A DNA stretch of 64,000 bases from Bacillota bacterium (GTDB taxonomy: Bacteria; Bacillota; Clostridia; Acetivibrionales; JAEZXR01). Shown piece by piece: positions 34,472 through 44,080 of this stretch. A program made the translations under genes and the position numbers. The notes under the pieces were generated by a model. It worked only from the letters and a program-made list of their open reading frames with translations. It did no database searches and was not told the DNA's origin. Position 1 is the stretch's first letter, and each line of letters begins with the position of its first letter. The stretch spans positions 1 through 64,000 of the forward strand of contig JAEZXR010000138.1 in assembly GCA_023419605.1 (NCBI GenBank), given 5' to 3'.

Positions 34472-36100
34472 TTACTCCCTCCCCGAACCTTCCACCTGTT
34501 TTTTATATTCCATGGGCGACACCCCTGTATACTTCTTGAAGATCCGGCTAAAGTAGTACGGGTTGCCATAGCCTACTTTTTCACCTACCTCCCAGGCCTT
34601 CGCATCCTTTTCACCCAAAAGGATTTTGGCCTTTTCAATTCTTCGCTGAATCACATATTCCAGGAAACTCTCCCCGGCTTCACTGCTGAAAAGGCTGCTG
34701 AAATAATTGGGGCTCATATGGACGATGTCCGCTACCTTGCTTAAAGTCAACTCCCGGTTATAGTTTTCGTCGATGTACTGCTTGGCGGTTTCTATGATTT
34801 TTTTGGCCTTCAACACCCTCGTATTCCGTATATAATCCAGAATCTTCTCAAAATGCAAAAGCATCCAGCTTCTGGCATCCTCTACATTCGTATATTTTTT
34901 TACTTCCTCAAAGTACAAAAATTCCTTACCGTAGAGATCCATAAAGTCTGCCTCAAATTCACTCAATACCATGGATGCCAACCCCAGCAATTCAATGCAC
35001 ACTCTCCGGAAATTACCTACTCCCAGATTCCGCCGGTGGTGAATCTGATCAAAAACATCCTCAACGATGTGCAGTGCCGTTTTTTTGTCCCCGACGCGTA
35101 TGGATGAGATCAGCCTGTTTTCCAGTTCATAGCCCACGCTAAAGCTTGTGCTTGTATAGCCGGATATGTCCCGGATATCGATGATGCTGCCCTTACCGCT
35201 ATACAGTTTATACTCCAGGGCCTTCTTTGCATCTTCATAGCAGGGTTTTATGGATTTGAAGCTATAGCCGATGCTACTTACACCCATGCTCAGGCTTAAG
35301 GCAAGTTTCCGGGAGATGGCACCGCCCATGGCTTCACACTTCTGTAAGAGCAGCCCTTTATTTTCTTCAGCACTTCTGTTATCCTCACAAAAATAAATGC
35401 ATACGATTTCACCATAGGTTGATTCAAAGCATAGCCCCTGGTTTCCCAATAGCTCCTCTATCACATTCATAACCCGGAATTTCGACAGCAGCCGCTCCTC
35501 CTCCGTCCTCCCTTCATGGAGCAGCTCAAAATCATCAATTTCGGCTACCGTGAGTATAAAACAATCACCGCCGAATTTCAGATCCACAAATTCCATTCTT
35601 TTTTTCAGATGGTCCAAATCCATACTGCCATGGATGAGCTCATTCAAATACCGGTACCGAAGCAGAGGAAGACTCATGGTAAGCTGTTGTTTCAGCTTTC
35701 GATAGGTTCTGTCCTCTTCGCGCTCCTTTTTTATATCCTCTATGGCTCTGTCTATAACCCGCAAAAGCTCCTCGATATCCGCGGTTTTAAGGAGATAATC
35801 AAAGGCACCTTGCTTCAGGGCCGTTTGTGCGTAAAAAAAGTCATCGTAGCCGCTGAGAATAATAACCCTGACGCTATTTTTGATGTCCTTTATCCTTTCC
35901 ATGAGTTCCAGCCCGTCCATCCCGGGCATTCGGATATCCGTGAGGACGATATCCGGAAGAAATGCGGCAAAAACCGCTTCACCCGCATCTCCGTCCTCGG
36001 CGGTTCTCACTTCGCTAATCCCATGCTGTGCCCAGGGAATCGCGTTCTTGATACCCTTTCGAATCATCTCGTCATCATCGACAATCAGAAGCCTGTACAC
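34472..36100 (-). CDS. YesN-type response regulator with AraC domain (third pair)
   Basis: This 542-residue regulator has a receiver with LLIVDDDEM, phosphoacceptor D55 in VLTDIRMPGMDG and lysine in YLLKTAD. A middle region follows, and the AraC DNA-binding module includes LSKVADIVHMSPNYFSSLFS and a second helix pair ending KYTGVSPMEYKK. The start is GTG with GGAGGT 8 bases upstream, overlapping the kinase gene by 26 bp. It is the last gene of the binding-protein/kinase/regulator unit. The adjacent downstream gene GH31 carries the 40-bp element in its promoter, 20 bp beyond this stop codon, so it is the most likely direct regulator. Confidence 0.85.
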   Translation of the reverse strand: MYRLLIVDDDEMIRKGIKNAIPWAQHGISEVRTAEDGDAGEAVFAAFLPDIVLTDIRMPGMDGLELMERIKDIKNSVRVIILSGYDDFFYAQTALKQGAFDYLLKTADIEELLRVIDRAIEDIKKEREEDRTYRKLKQQLTMSLPLLRYRYLNELIHGSMDLDHLKKRMEFVDLKFGGDCFILTVAEIDDFELLHEGRTEEERLLSKFRVMNVIEELLGNQGLCFESTYGEIVCIYFCEDNRSAEENKGLLLQKCEAMGGAISRKLALSLSMGVSSIGYSFKSIKPCYEDAKKALEYKLYSGKGSIIDIRDISGYTSTSFSVGYELENRLISSIRVGDKKTALHIVEDVFDQIHHRRNLGVGNFRRVCIELLGLASMVLSEFEADFMDLYGKEFLYFEEVKKYTNVEDARSWMLLHFEKILDYIRNTRVLKAKKIIETAKQYIDENYNRELTLSKVADIVHMSPNYFSSLFSSEAGESFLEYVIQRRIEKAKILLGEKDAKAWEVGEKVGYGNPYYFSRIFKKYTGVSPMEYKKQVEGSGRE

Positions 36101-37937
36101 CGTTAACTACCTCCTCGCTGTCTACAGCCGGAATGGATATTTCAAAAACAGTCCCCTTCCCGGGAGTGCTCGTGCAAGACAAGGTAAAATTATTATTAAA
36201 ATACAGCCGCGCCCTCTCCCGGATGTTTTTCAGCCCATACCCGCATTCAATAATATTCTCCAGGCCTCGTTCCTTCAAATCAGCGATCCCTACTCCATTA
36301 TCCGTTACACAGTAGAAGATGCGGTCCTCTTTTTTGCTTACCTCAATCTTTATAAAGCCTTTATCCTTTTTCTTTTTCATTCCATGAATCAGGGCATTTT
36401 CCACCAGCGGCTGGAGAATCAGTTTGATGGTCTTATATTTATGTATATCGGGAAATGCCACCACTTCATACTCGAACAGGCTATTGTACAGCATTTTCTG
36501 GATGCTCAGAAATTCCTTCACATGCTCTACCTCGTTTTCTACCGTAGTGAATTCCTTTCCCTTATTGAGACCCAGGCGAAAAAATTTGGAAAGAGACGCT
36601 GCCATTTTGCCGATTTCAATTTCCCCCTTGGCCATGGCACTCCAGTAGATGGATGCCAGGGTATTATATAAAAAGTGCGGATTTATATGTGCCTCTAAGG
36701 CCTTTATCTCCGCCTCCATCTTTTTTTGACTTTCGCTCTCCACCATCTCGATCAGTTTTTCGATATCCGTCATCATCCGATTAAAGGAAGTACCTAATTG
36801 ACCGATTTCGTCGTTGTACTTTACGTTGAACCGAACCTTCATATCGCCCGTAGACCCCTTTTTCATCAAGTGGATGAGTTTATAGATGGGGTTCAGGATG
36901 CTTTTTGAGACAAAGATGGAAAACAGAAGGACAAAAGCCAGGCAGGCAAAGGATAGCAGCAGGGTTGCATCCCTGATTTTCTCCGCTCCTGCAATCAGCT
37001 CGTCATAACGGGCTACGACGACGGATTTCCAGCCGGTTACCGAAAAGGTATTATAAACTACAAACATGGTCTCATTGTTTTCCTTGATGGCGAAGCTGCC
37101 TTCCTCTTTCCGGCTGATCCGCTCCAATATTTCATTATTGGTCAGCTGCTTTCCTATATAGGCTTTGGCCGGATGGAACAAAATTCTTCCACTGCTGTCC
37201 AGCAGGTACATTTTTGAATGCGTGCCTGTTTTGATGCTGCTGTATATGCCATCCATGATCTCCGCACCTACATGAATCACCAGAACTCCGAGAATCCCCT
37301 CTTTTTCGTCATATAGCTTTTCCGTCAGTATGAAAACATTCTTTCCCAGGACATTCTGGGTGGGCCACCAGATATATTTCTCGTCGGAATCGATGGTGGT
37401 TTTATACAATGTAGATTCCTTATAACTTTTCCGGTACTCGTCGTTTAAAAAAACCAGCCCGCTTTCGTTGGTGACATCCCCGATGGCAAATATATTTCCG
37501 TTTTTATGGGTCAGGATATACACGCTCCGGATATTTTCGTTGCTGTCATAGATGGTTTTTAGCAGCAGACTCATTTTGGTTTCATCCTCTGTGAAATAGT
37601 CGGCCGTCTGTTCAGGATTTCTTGATAATATTTCCTTCACTGTACCGTTATTTAAAAGGACTTTTCCGATATCGTTAATGTTTTTAAACCGGAGCAGCAT
37701 ATTGGTATTGATCTCACTGATAATATCGCTGGAATATTTACTTGTGGTATCCTGTAAGGTATTTGAAGATTTGTAATAGGAGAAAAAGCCCAGGGAAAGA
37801 AGAGGAACCAGAGATACAAGAGCAAATAGCAATACCAGTCTGAGCTGCAGGCCCCGGCCCATGATTATATTTCTTATCCTGTCGTAATGAAGACGCAGGA
37901 CCTGCACATGATTAGGGCTTTCCGTTTTTGGGAGCAT
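36075..37937 (-). CDS. YesM-type sensor histidine kinase (third pair)
   Basis: This 620-residue kinase has an N-terminal transmembrane helix (about 33-53) and an extracellular double-Cache-like domain with KMYLLDSSGRILFHP. A second transmembrane helix (about 325-345) and a HAMP domain follow, then the phosphotransfer motif HINPHFLYNTLASIYW and the ATPase motifs PLVENALIHGM and DNGVGI. GGAGGG lies 8 bases before the ATG at 37937, inside the end of the binding-protein gene (26-bp overlap), so translation of the two is coupled. The coupling argues that the binding protein delivers a ligand signal to this kinase. Confidence 0.85.
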   Translation of the reverse strand: MLPKTESPNHVQVLRLHYDRIRNIIMGRGLQLRLVLLFALVSLVPLLSLGFFSYYKSSNTLQDTTSKYSSDIISEINTNMLLRFKNINDIGKVLLNNGTVKEILSRNPEQTADYFTEDETKMSLLLKTIYDSNENIRSVYILTHKNGNIFAIGDVTNESGLVFLNDEYRKSYKESTLYKTTIDSDEKYIWWPTQNVLGKNVFILTEKLYDEKEGILGVLVIHVGAEIMDGIYSSIKTGTHSKMYLLDSSGRILFHPAKAYIGKQLTNNEILERISRKEEGSFAIKENNETMFVVYNTFSVTGWKSVVVARYDELIAGAEKIRDATLLLSFACLAFVLLFSIFVSKSILNPIYKLIHLMKKGSTGDMKVRFNVKYNDEIGQLGTSFNRMMTDIEKLIEMVESESQKKMEAEIKALEAHINPHFLYNTLASIYWSAMAKGEIEIGKMAASLSKFFRLGLNKGKEFTTVENEVEHVKEFLSIQKMLYNSLFEYEVVAFPDIHKYKTIKLILQPLVENALIHGMKKKKDKGFIKIEVSKKEDRIFYCVTDNGVGIADLKERGLENIIECGYGLKNIRERARLYFNNNFTLSCTSTPGKGTVFEISIPAVDSEEVVNGVQASDCR

Positions 37938-38997
37938 TTGTATATCCCTCCTCTACCCTGCTGATATGGTTTTTCATGATAACCTCATTCAGATTCGCCC
38001 GCGTCACCAGGACGATTTTAGCAAATATGGTGGGAACATCCTTGCAGCCGTTAAAGGTTTTTCCCGTGGCATCTGCGGGTACCATTCGATTCGCCAGGCT
38101 AATGGCCGCTCTAGCTCCTTCCTCCGCAAATTCCTTCTGTGGAAACAGAAGCGTGGCACTTTGGGAGCCTTCCTCAATTCTCTGCAACGCCGCCTTTTCT
38201 CCGTCGGTACCGCTTACAAACACCTTTCCATCCAGCCCCTGCGCCTTTAAAGCCTGAATGACGCCGCCAGCCATCCCATCATTGGATACGAGAAAGGCAT
38301 TGATTTTATTATTGTTTTCTTCCAGCGCCTTTTCTACTGCGGTCAGAGCCCTTTCCGGCGCCCAGTTGTCACACCACTGGTCTGAAATTACTTTAATCTG
38401 GCCTTGATCGATAAAGGGCTGAAGTATATTAAAGTATCCTACATGCTGGGACCGCGCGTTGTTGTCGATGGGAGCGCCATTGACAATCATATAGTTTCCC
38501 CTGGGAACTTTTGAAACAGCCGCTCTGGCAAGAGTCTCGCCCATGGCGATGGCATCGAAGCCGATGAAGGCATCCAGGTCGGCTCCATTAATCATCCTTG
38601 AATACGCCAGCACAGGGATTCCAGCCGCCTTGGCTGCCGTTACGCTTGCGGAAGCCGTCTTTGCATTCACAGCCGCAATCACCAGCACATCCACCTTCTG
38701 CCGGATTAAATTCTCGATCTGCGCATTCTGAAGGTTTTCATCCATATTGGCATCCTGGGACAGTACTTTCGCACCATACTTCGCCGCCTCATCCTCAAAA
38801 TACTTTTTTTCGTTCACCCATCGTTCTTCCGCCAGGGTCCCTAATGCCAGCCCGATAACAATTTGCTTATCGGTATTCGGCGCCTCCGGGGCTTCCTCCT
38901 CAGAACCGCCCTTTACGCCGAAAGAACCACATCCGGACAGTACAAGGGCAAATATCGAAATCATGATCAGGTATTTGGTTCTCCGTCTGTCAAACAC
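37912..38997 (-). CDS. periplasmic-binding-protein-type sugar sensor lipoprotein
   Basis: This 361-residue lipoprotein (lipobox VLSGC, cysteine near 23) has a type-1 periplasmic-binding fold of the RbsB/XylF group. Visible segments are DKQIVIGLALGTLAEERW, DVLVIAAVNAKTA, GIPVLAYSRMI and VSNDGMAGGVIQALKAQG. No permease or ATPase of an RbsABC-type system is near, and the gene is fused by overlap to a YesM kinase. The precedent is XylFII, which binds xylose outside the cell and switches on a LytS-type kinase. A sensory role is therefore inferred rather than transport. The start is GTG with AGGAGGG 6 bases upstream. About 330 bp before it (39001-39330) hold no gene, only its promoter area and the chemoreceptor terminator. 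Confidence 0.8.
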   Translation of the reverse strand: MFDRRRTKYLIMISIFALVLSGCGSFGVKGGSEEEAPEAPNTDKQIVIGLALGTLAEERWVNEKKYFEDEAAKYGAKVLSQDANMDENLQNAQIENLIRQKVDVLVIAAVNAKTASASVTAAKAAGIPVLAYSRMINGADLDAFIGFDAIAMGETLARAAVSKVPRGNYMIVNGAPIDNNARSQHVGYFNILQPFIDQGQIKVISDQWCDNWAPERALTAVEKALEENNNKINAFLVSNDGMAGGVIQALKAQGLDGKVFVSGTDGEKAALQRIEEGSQSATLLFPQKEFAEEGARAAISLANRMVPADATGKTFNGCKDVPTIFAKIVLVTRANLNEVIMKNHISRVEEGYTNAPKNGKP

Positions 38998-39242
38998 ACG
39001 TTTCCCTCCTAAACAACACTTCTCCCGGTAGCACGTTCTGTATCATTTCTCTCGTCCATACAACTGTCCTGCTTCGCTGATATAGTCATTTCTTTCAGCT
39101 GCGCTAAAAATCTGCGGCATTTTTATTCTATATTCTACATTACCACAAAAAGCCTTTTTCTTCCATACGCAATTCTTCAATTTCATTTACCGGGGCAGAT
39201 ACCGAATGGGAGTCGGACTCCAGATGAAACTATCTTCCTCGC

Positions 39243-39291
39243 ATAAAAAAAGCAAAAGCACCATATCCATTCAAATACGGTGCTCTTGCTT
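39243..39291 (-). terminator. terminator of the chemoreceptor gene
   Basis: AGCAAGAGCACCGTA pairs with TATGGTGCTTTTGCT and is followed by TTTTTTATG on the minus strand, about 40 bp after the chemoreceptor stop codon. Confidence 0.85.
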
Positions 39292-39330
39292 GCATCTATA
39301 TCTTCAAAATCTTTTTTCTATGTCCCTGGC

Positions 39331-41025
39331 TTACACCTTGAACTTGTCTATATTTTCTTTGAGCAAGTCCGAGGTTTTGGAGAGCTTGTCCGCCATTTGG
39401 GCCACATTGTTGCTCTGGTCGGTAATATCCATAATTGCATCGGCAATACTGGAAGTTCCTCCGGCGCCTTCATTGGCAGCTACGGCCACTTCACCGATGA
39501 CCTTTACCATGCTGTTGATGGAGGAAAGCAGCTGCTGGGATGTGGCATCGAAATTGGTAACCAGGTTATCCATGAAACCGGAATCCTCTTCGTATTGTTT
39601 TCCGGTTTCGACAAACATTTCGTAATCCCTGATGACCTGATGATCGATGAATTCCAACACCTCCTGGGAGCTCTCCACGAGGTTTCCGACCGATTGGGAA
39701 ATGCTCTTGGTCACTGCCTGGATGCGGTTGACAGTTTGCTTTGAATCATCTGCCAGCTTCCGTATCTCTTCCGCAACTACGGAAAATCCTCTTCCTGCTT
39801 CTCCTGCTCTCGCTGCCTCGATGGCCGCATTGAGAGCCAGCAGGTTGGTTTGCGATGCAAGCTGCAGGATGGTCTCCGTTAGAACATGAATCTCTTCAAC
39901 AGCCTCTGTTTGTTTTATGGCCGCCTTCACTCTTTCATTGGTTTTTGAATAAATTTCATTGGCATGGGCATGGGATTCTCCGGCTTTCAGACTCAACTCC
40001 AACGCCCTCCTATTGATTTCCCTGGCAGTTTCAGCACCTTCCTGGGCTTTTACTGCGATGTTTCCTATGGCAGACTCAATATCCTCGGAAGTTGCGCTCA
40101 TCTCCTCGGTAGAAGCTGCAGTTTCCTCCATACCGGCGGAAAGCTGCTGGGTTGTTGCGGAAACCTCTTCAATATTGGCATTCAGCTCTTCGATCTGATT
40201 CAGCGTCATGCTTACGGCTTTATCAATCTCCCGGGTTTCAGCCATAACAGAGCGGATCATGGTTCCTACCGATTGCTGCATCTTCTCGGCGGACCGGACC
40301 ATGTCACCAATTTCATCCTTAAGTTTCATATAGCTTTTTGGTATCTCCCTACTGAAGTCTCCTTCACTCATGGTTTCCAACTGGACGCCGACTGCCTTTA
40401 CCGCCTTTGACATCTTTATAGCCAGATAATAGGAAAGCAGTATTCCCAGGAACAGCATTGCCGCCATAACACCGCCCAGTTGCAGGAGGGTATGGCTGAT
40501 TTGCTCATTTACCCGGCTTGTCTCGATTCCGACAAACCACATACCGATACGGTTCCCTGAAGAATCCGTTATAGGTGAATAGTGTGTTATGGCATCCATT
40601 CCATTGATCGTAGCAGGTCCGCTATGGTCTTCTCCTCGCCCCAACACTTTTTCCTTTATTTGTGCGGAAGCCTTCGTGCCGATGGCCGGTTTTCCATCAC
40701 TCTGCACTACATTTGTGGAAACACGCATATCTTCCAGAAATATTGTGGCAAGATACCCTGTTCTTTCCTTTATGGTATTTACAACCTCATAGTTTTCATT
40801 GATGAGCTTTTCTCCTTTGTATAACTTACCTTCTTTCGCCAGCCATTTGCCCGGGTACTTCGTATCAATAATTTCCAACCCAAGGGCTGCACCTGCTTCT
40901 ATGTTTTTAGTAAAGGTCTCATTTACAATGGTCGTGATTCTGCTGTATGCAACAGTAAATACCAGGGTGGAAAATACCAAAAGAATCAGTGAAAAAGCCA
41001 GCATTAGCTTATACTTTAATTTCAT
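39331..41025 (-). CDS. methyl-accepting chemotaxis protein
   Basis: This 564-residue receptor has a transmembrane helix at about 6-28, an extracellular single-Cache-like domain to about 180 and a second transmembrane helix at about 186-207. A HAMP domain and a long signalling coiled coil follow, with the conserved hairpin tip LLALNAAIEAARAGEAGRGF. It should pass attractant signals to CheA/CheW. The start at 41025 follows GGGGGT by about 5 bases; a TTG at 41043 is the alternative. Position beside a sugar-sensing operon suggests chemotaxis toward the same substrate, but this is inference. The 384 bp upstream (41026-41409) hold no gene except promoter sequence for both sides. Confidence 0.9.
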   Translation of the reverse strand: MKLKYKLMLAFSLILLVFSTLVFTVAYSRITTIVNETFTKNIEAGAALGLEIIDTKYPGKWLAKEGKLYKGEKLINENYEVVNTIKERTGYLATIFLEDMRVSTNVVQSDGKPAIGTKASAQIKEKVLGRGEDHSGPATINGMDAITHYSPITDSSGNRIGMWFVGIETSRVNEQISHTLLQLGGVMAAMLFLGILLSYYLAIKMSKAVKAVGVQLETMSEGDFSREIPKSYMKLKDEIGDMVRSAEKMQQSVGTMIRSVMAETREIDKAVSMTLNQIEELNANIEEVSATTQQLSAGMEETAASTEEMSATSEDIESAIGNIAVKAQEGAETAREINRRALELSLKAGESHAHANEIYSKTNERVKAAIKQTEAVEEIHVLTETILQLASQTNLLALNAAIEAARAGEAGRGFSVVAEEIRKLADDSKQTVNRIQAVTKSISQSVGNLVESSQEVLEFIDHQVIRDYEMFVETGKQYEEDSGFMDNLVTNFDATSQQLLSSINSMVKVIGEVAVAANEGAGGTSSIADAIMDITDQSNNVAQMADKLSKTSDLLKENIDKFKV

Positions 41026-41409
41026 AGCGACCCCCGCCTTCAATTTAGTCTATACTTATTTACCACAACCCTGTCCCGTTAAACACACGGATTTTTATCC
41101 CAATAGAACCAAGCCCCCTTTTTGATGTGTTTCAGGTAGTATGCATCTCTTTTGAAATTCAGATTATATAGACCTTTTTCCATGCTATTGTACATAATAT
41201 TGCTTCACAGAAATTATTATTCGACAATATTTTTCAAAATCCTCTTGAAATAATAATTTTTCTTGATTTTATTGCCAAATCGAGTAAAAATATGAATAGT
41301 TCCTATAAAATGATATATAATGAATAAATCGCAACACCGAAAATATATTGGAACCACCTAGAAATTAAAAGAGTTCCACAGACCGTATGGAATTGAACGG
41401 GAGGATACT

Positions 41410-41793
41410 ATGCTACAATATGATGAAGAAGACAAGAATTGGATACGGCAAATCGAAGAGCAGGGCGGCAGGCTATTTTATATCGATCTGGAGGACGGTG
41501 TTATTCAAGCGGGGAATCTGATTGAATACAGTAGTGAAGGTCTATGGGTCCGTCTTAAGGGTGACACTGTAAATACCTTTGTTTTTTCCGACCGAAGGAA
41601 GGAAAGAGTCTTTGCCGACCGGGAAAGCGCAGAGGCGGGCCTATCCGCTATAAGGGCTCAAACGAAAGCCCGGCTTCTGAAAAATGACTATTTTATTGAA
41701 GATATTCTGGGTCGTTTGCGAAAGCACGAAGGAAATTTTTATGTGCAATTGATTCAGGAGATATTGTCCGAAAAAACAGGGCATATTTCATGA
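41410..41793 (+). CDS. uncharacterised 127-residue protein
   Basis: This acidic, soluble protein has no signal peptide or membrane segment and I do not recognise its family. The first 75 residues look beta-rich (GGRLFYIDLEDGVIQAGNLI). The rest is predicted helical (RAQTKARLLKNDYFIEDILG). GGGAGG lies 6-7 bases before the ATG, and TATAAT occurs at 41316-41321, about 90 bp upstream, so expression is credible. It is a single-gene unit closed by a strong bidirectional terminator. Nothing in its neighbourhood (chemoreceptor, ClpP) points to a function. Confidence 0.65.
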   Translation: MLQYDEEDKNWIRQIEEQGGRLFYIDLEDGVIQAGNLIEYSSEGLWVRLKGDTVNTFVFSDRRKERVFADRESAEAGLSAIRAQTKARLLKNDYFIEDILGRLRKHEGNFYVQLIQEILSEKTGHIS

Positions 41794-41821
41794 GTCAAAC
41801 ACTTCAGCTATAGTTTACTGC

Positions 41822-41864
41822 TAAAGGGACTGTGCCGCTTAATAAGCGGCACAGTCCCTTTAAC
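41822..41864. terminator. bidirectional terminator between the 127-residue protein and clpP
   Basis: AAAGGGACTGTGCCGCTT and its perfect complement around a 3-nt loop form an 18-bp stem, with T/A tracts on both sides. It serves the two convergent genes. Confidence 0.9.
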
Positions 41865-41866
41865 GA

Positions 41867-42454
41867 TTACTTTCTTACCATGACTTCATCTACCAAACCG
41901 TAGGCTTTTGCTTCCTCTGCCGTCATATAAAAGTCTCTTTCCACGTCTTTTTCTATGGTATCCAAGGGTTGGCCTGTTCTTTCACTGTAGATTCTGTTAA
42001 TTCTATTTTTTATTTTCACCAGCCAATCGGCATGAATTTTTATATCTGTTGCCTGCCCCTGTATACCCCCGGTAACAATGGGCTGATGGATGAGTATTTC
42101 ACTGTTGGGCAGGGCAAAACGCTTTCCTTTTGCACCTGCTGCCAATAAAAAGGAACCCATGCTGGCTGCCACGCCCATGCAGATGGTAGATACATCGGGT
42201 TTTATATACTGCATGGTATCGTAGATGGAAAACCCTGCTGTGATGGATCCTCCCGGACTGTTTATATAAAAATGGATATCCTTATCCGGATCCACGGATT
42301 CCAAAAACAGCATTTGCGCCACAATTAAGCTGGCAGTTGCATCATTGACCATATCGCTCAACACAATAATCCGGTCCTTCAACAATCGTGAGTAAATATC
42401 AAAAGAACGTTCTCCATAATTGGTTTGCTCAATAACTACAGGTACAAGACTCAT
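41867..42454 (-). CDS. clpP: ATP-dependent Clp protease proteolytic subunit
   Basis: This 195-residue ClpP-type serine protease has a complete triad: S98 in GVAASMGSF, H123 in ILIHQP and the aspartate in DVERD. Seven-residue rings stack to a barrel that degrades proteins unfolded by ClpX or ClpC. The family-typical N-terminus LVPVVIEQTNYGERSFDIYS is present. The start at 42454 has AAGGAG 8 bases upstream; the upstream in-frame start at 42475 lacks one. It is not followed by clpX or tig, so it may be a second clpP copy or a relocated one. The final residues end VRK, a little short but normal. Confidence 0.92.
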   Translation of the reverse strand: MSLVPVVIEQTNYGERSFDIYSRLLKDRIIVLSDMVNDATASLIVAQMLFLESVDPDKDIHFYINSPGGSITAGFSIYDTMQYIKPDVSTICMGVAASMGSFLLAAGAKGKRFALPNSEILIHQPIVTGGIQGQATDIKIHADWLVKIKNRINRIYSERTGQPLDTIEKDVERDFYMTAEEAKAYGLVDEVMVRK

Positions 42455-42508
42455 TTTTACCACTCCTTCTATCACACACCGTATGCTTCCAATTAACTTC
42501 CGGCTCCG

Positions 42509-42922
42509 TTACGCAGCCATGCGAATGGCAGCTCCTGCGGGCACAGGCAGCTTGGAATTGGCTTCAAACACAATGCGCTTTTTATATAAAACAATATTTT
42601 TTTGATTATTGCGGTATTCTCTCGGGGTCATGCCATATATTTTTTTAAAAGCCCGTGTAAAAGACTCCAGCGAACTGAATTGGTACGCAAGTGCTATATC
42701 CGTGACCTTTTTATCTGTTTTCACCAACTCTACAGCCGCTTCCGAAAGCCGCCTTTTTCTCACGTATTCCATCATGGGTTCGCCAACCACCGCATGGAAA
42801 AGCCTGTGAAAATAAAACTGTGAAAAATGGGAATGCTTTGCCACATCACTTACTTTTATTTTTTCACGCAGGTTTTCTTCAATGTAATCGATTGAGTTTT
42901 GTATGTTCATTGTATAGTCCAT
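42509..42922 (-). CDS. short AraC-family transcription regulator
   Basis: This 137-residue protein consists of the AraC/XylS-type DNA-binding module. The first helix-turn-helix is VSDVAKHSHFSQFYFHRLFH and the second VTDIALAYQFSSLESFTRAF, ending YGMTPREYR. A tail of about 25 residues follows. In many homologues of this type a GyrI-like effector-binding domain follows the module; here the protein stops soon after NNQKNIVLYKK, so it acts as a SoxS/MarA-like stand-alone binder or is truncated. GGAGGT lies about 6 bases before the ATG at 42922. It lies 54 bp upstream of clpP on the same strand, and no terminator separates them. Confidence 0.75.
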   Translation of the reverse strand: MDYTMNIQNSIDYIEENLREKIKVSDVAKHSHFSQFYFHRLFHAVVGEPMMEYVRKRRLSEAAVELVKTDKKVTDIALAYQFSSLESFTRAFKKIYGMTPREYRNNQKNIVLYKKRIVFEANSKLPVPAGAAIRMAA

Positions 42923-43066
42923 GGTCCACCTCCTTATAGCTGTTCTCTCCATGTATTCTATTCTATATTATATTCTATGCCCGAGCAAAATACCTGACAT
43001 TCCTTGCTTACTTTACAGATAACCAATTTTAAACTTTACTTTCCAAAGCAGCAGTTATCCGGCGCA

Positions 43067-43957
43067 TTATATGGAAAACAACGACAATTGGGCTTGTGTT
43101 ACACTATTTTTTATCCCCTTGATGATCTCCGGCATTGTATAGATAAGCTTGTATTTTTCACACTCAGCCCTGAACCTGCTCCACAATTCCTTGCCGTAGG
43201 GAGACCTGCACTCATATTTACTGCCATAAAGTTTTATGTATTCTTCCTTCAACCCTGGAAAGTGCACATCCAGTTTTTCATAAAAATACTCTCTCTGCCC
43301 GTTTCGCAAGGTAACTCCCAGCATGGGTAAAATATACCTTCCTCCGGCTTCCGCCGTTTTTCTGACAATGGCCAGAATACTTTCCTCCTTGTCCGTGATA
43401 AAAGGCAGAATGGGCATCATGGTCACCCCGGTATAAATACCGTTATCTGCCAGCAGCTTCATGGCTGCAATTCTTTCACTGCTTACCGGTGCATGGGGTT
43501 CAATGATTCTGGAAAGGCTGTCCTCCGCCGTAGTAACGGTAAAACCGACAGATACCGGTGAGTGGGTATTCATCCTTTTCAGCAGGTCAACATCCCGCGT
43601 TACAAGAGTCCCCTTTGTGATCAAGCCAACGCCAAACCCATACCGGTCCATCCGTTCGAGGCTTCCTCCCGTCAGCATGTATTTCCTTTCGAAAGGGTTG
43701 TAGGGATCACTCATGGCACCGACTCCCACAATACCTTTTTTCCGTTTGGAGGCCAGTTCCTTTTCAAGGAGCAAAAGGGCATTCTCCTTCGCCCTTACCG
43801 TATCAAAATCAGCAACCTGATAACAATCGCTTCTTGAATCACAGTAAATACACCCATGACAGCACCCTTTATATAGGTTCATGGTATAATCATTCCCAAA
43901 CCAGTATTCGGGGTTTTTATTGTGGCTGATAATGGTCTTAGCCGGAATCAATTCCAT
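43067..43957 (-). CDS. SPL-like radical SAM protein
   Basis: This 296-residue radical S-adenosylmethionine protein has the cluster-binding triad in CCHGCIYC. This is the C-x3-C-x2-C spacing, preceded by NLYKGC as in the SplB/Rv2578c-like DNA-repair photolyase family. GVGAMSDPYNPFE and VGLITKGTLVTRDVDLL are typical family blocks. The family is related to spore photoproduct lyase, but true SplB differs, and members with a KGC-HGC-IYC region are mostly uncharacterised. The start at 43957 is chosen for AAGGGGA 5 bases upstream. It is divergent from the T-box/metG unit and apparently a single gene. The sequence between it and the AraC gene (42923-43066) shows nothing further. Confidence 0.85.
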   Translation of the reverse strand: MELIPAKTIISHNKNPEYWFGNDYTMNLYKGCCHGCIYCDSRSDCYQVADFDTVRAKENALLLLEKELASKRKKGIVGVGAMSDPYNPFERKYMLTGGSLERMDRYGFGVGLITKGTLVTRDVDLLKRMNTHSPVSVGFTVTTAEDSLSRIIEPHAPVSSERIAAMKLLADNGIYTGVTMMPILPFITDKEESILAIVRKTAEAGGRYILPMLGVTLRNGQREYFYEKLDVHFPGLKEEYIKLYGSKYECRSPYGKELWSRFRAECEKYKLIYTMPEIIKGIKNSVTQAQLSLFSI

Positions 43958-44080
43958 AGCATTCCCCTTCATTCGCAAAATACAGTATGTGGTAAGGATA
44001 TCATAATAAATATGACAGCAGTATGTCAACTTTATAAAATGAATGATTTAGAGTCCTTGCTATTAAATTTCCAAAATATC

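Noticed and set aside
37912..38997. RbsB/XylF-type protein as part of a ribose- or xylose-type ABC importer
   Set aside because: No matching permease or ATPase gene is adjacent, and it overlaps a kinase gene, so a sensor role is preferred.
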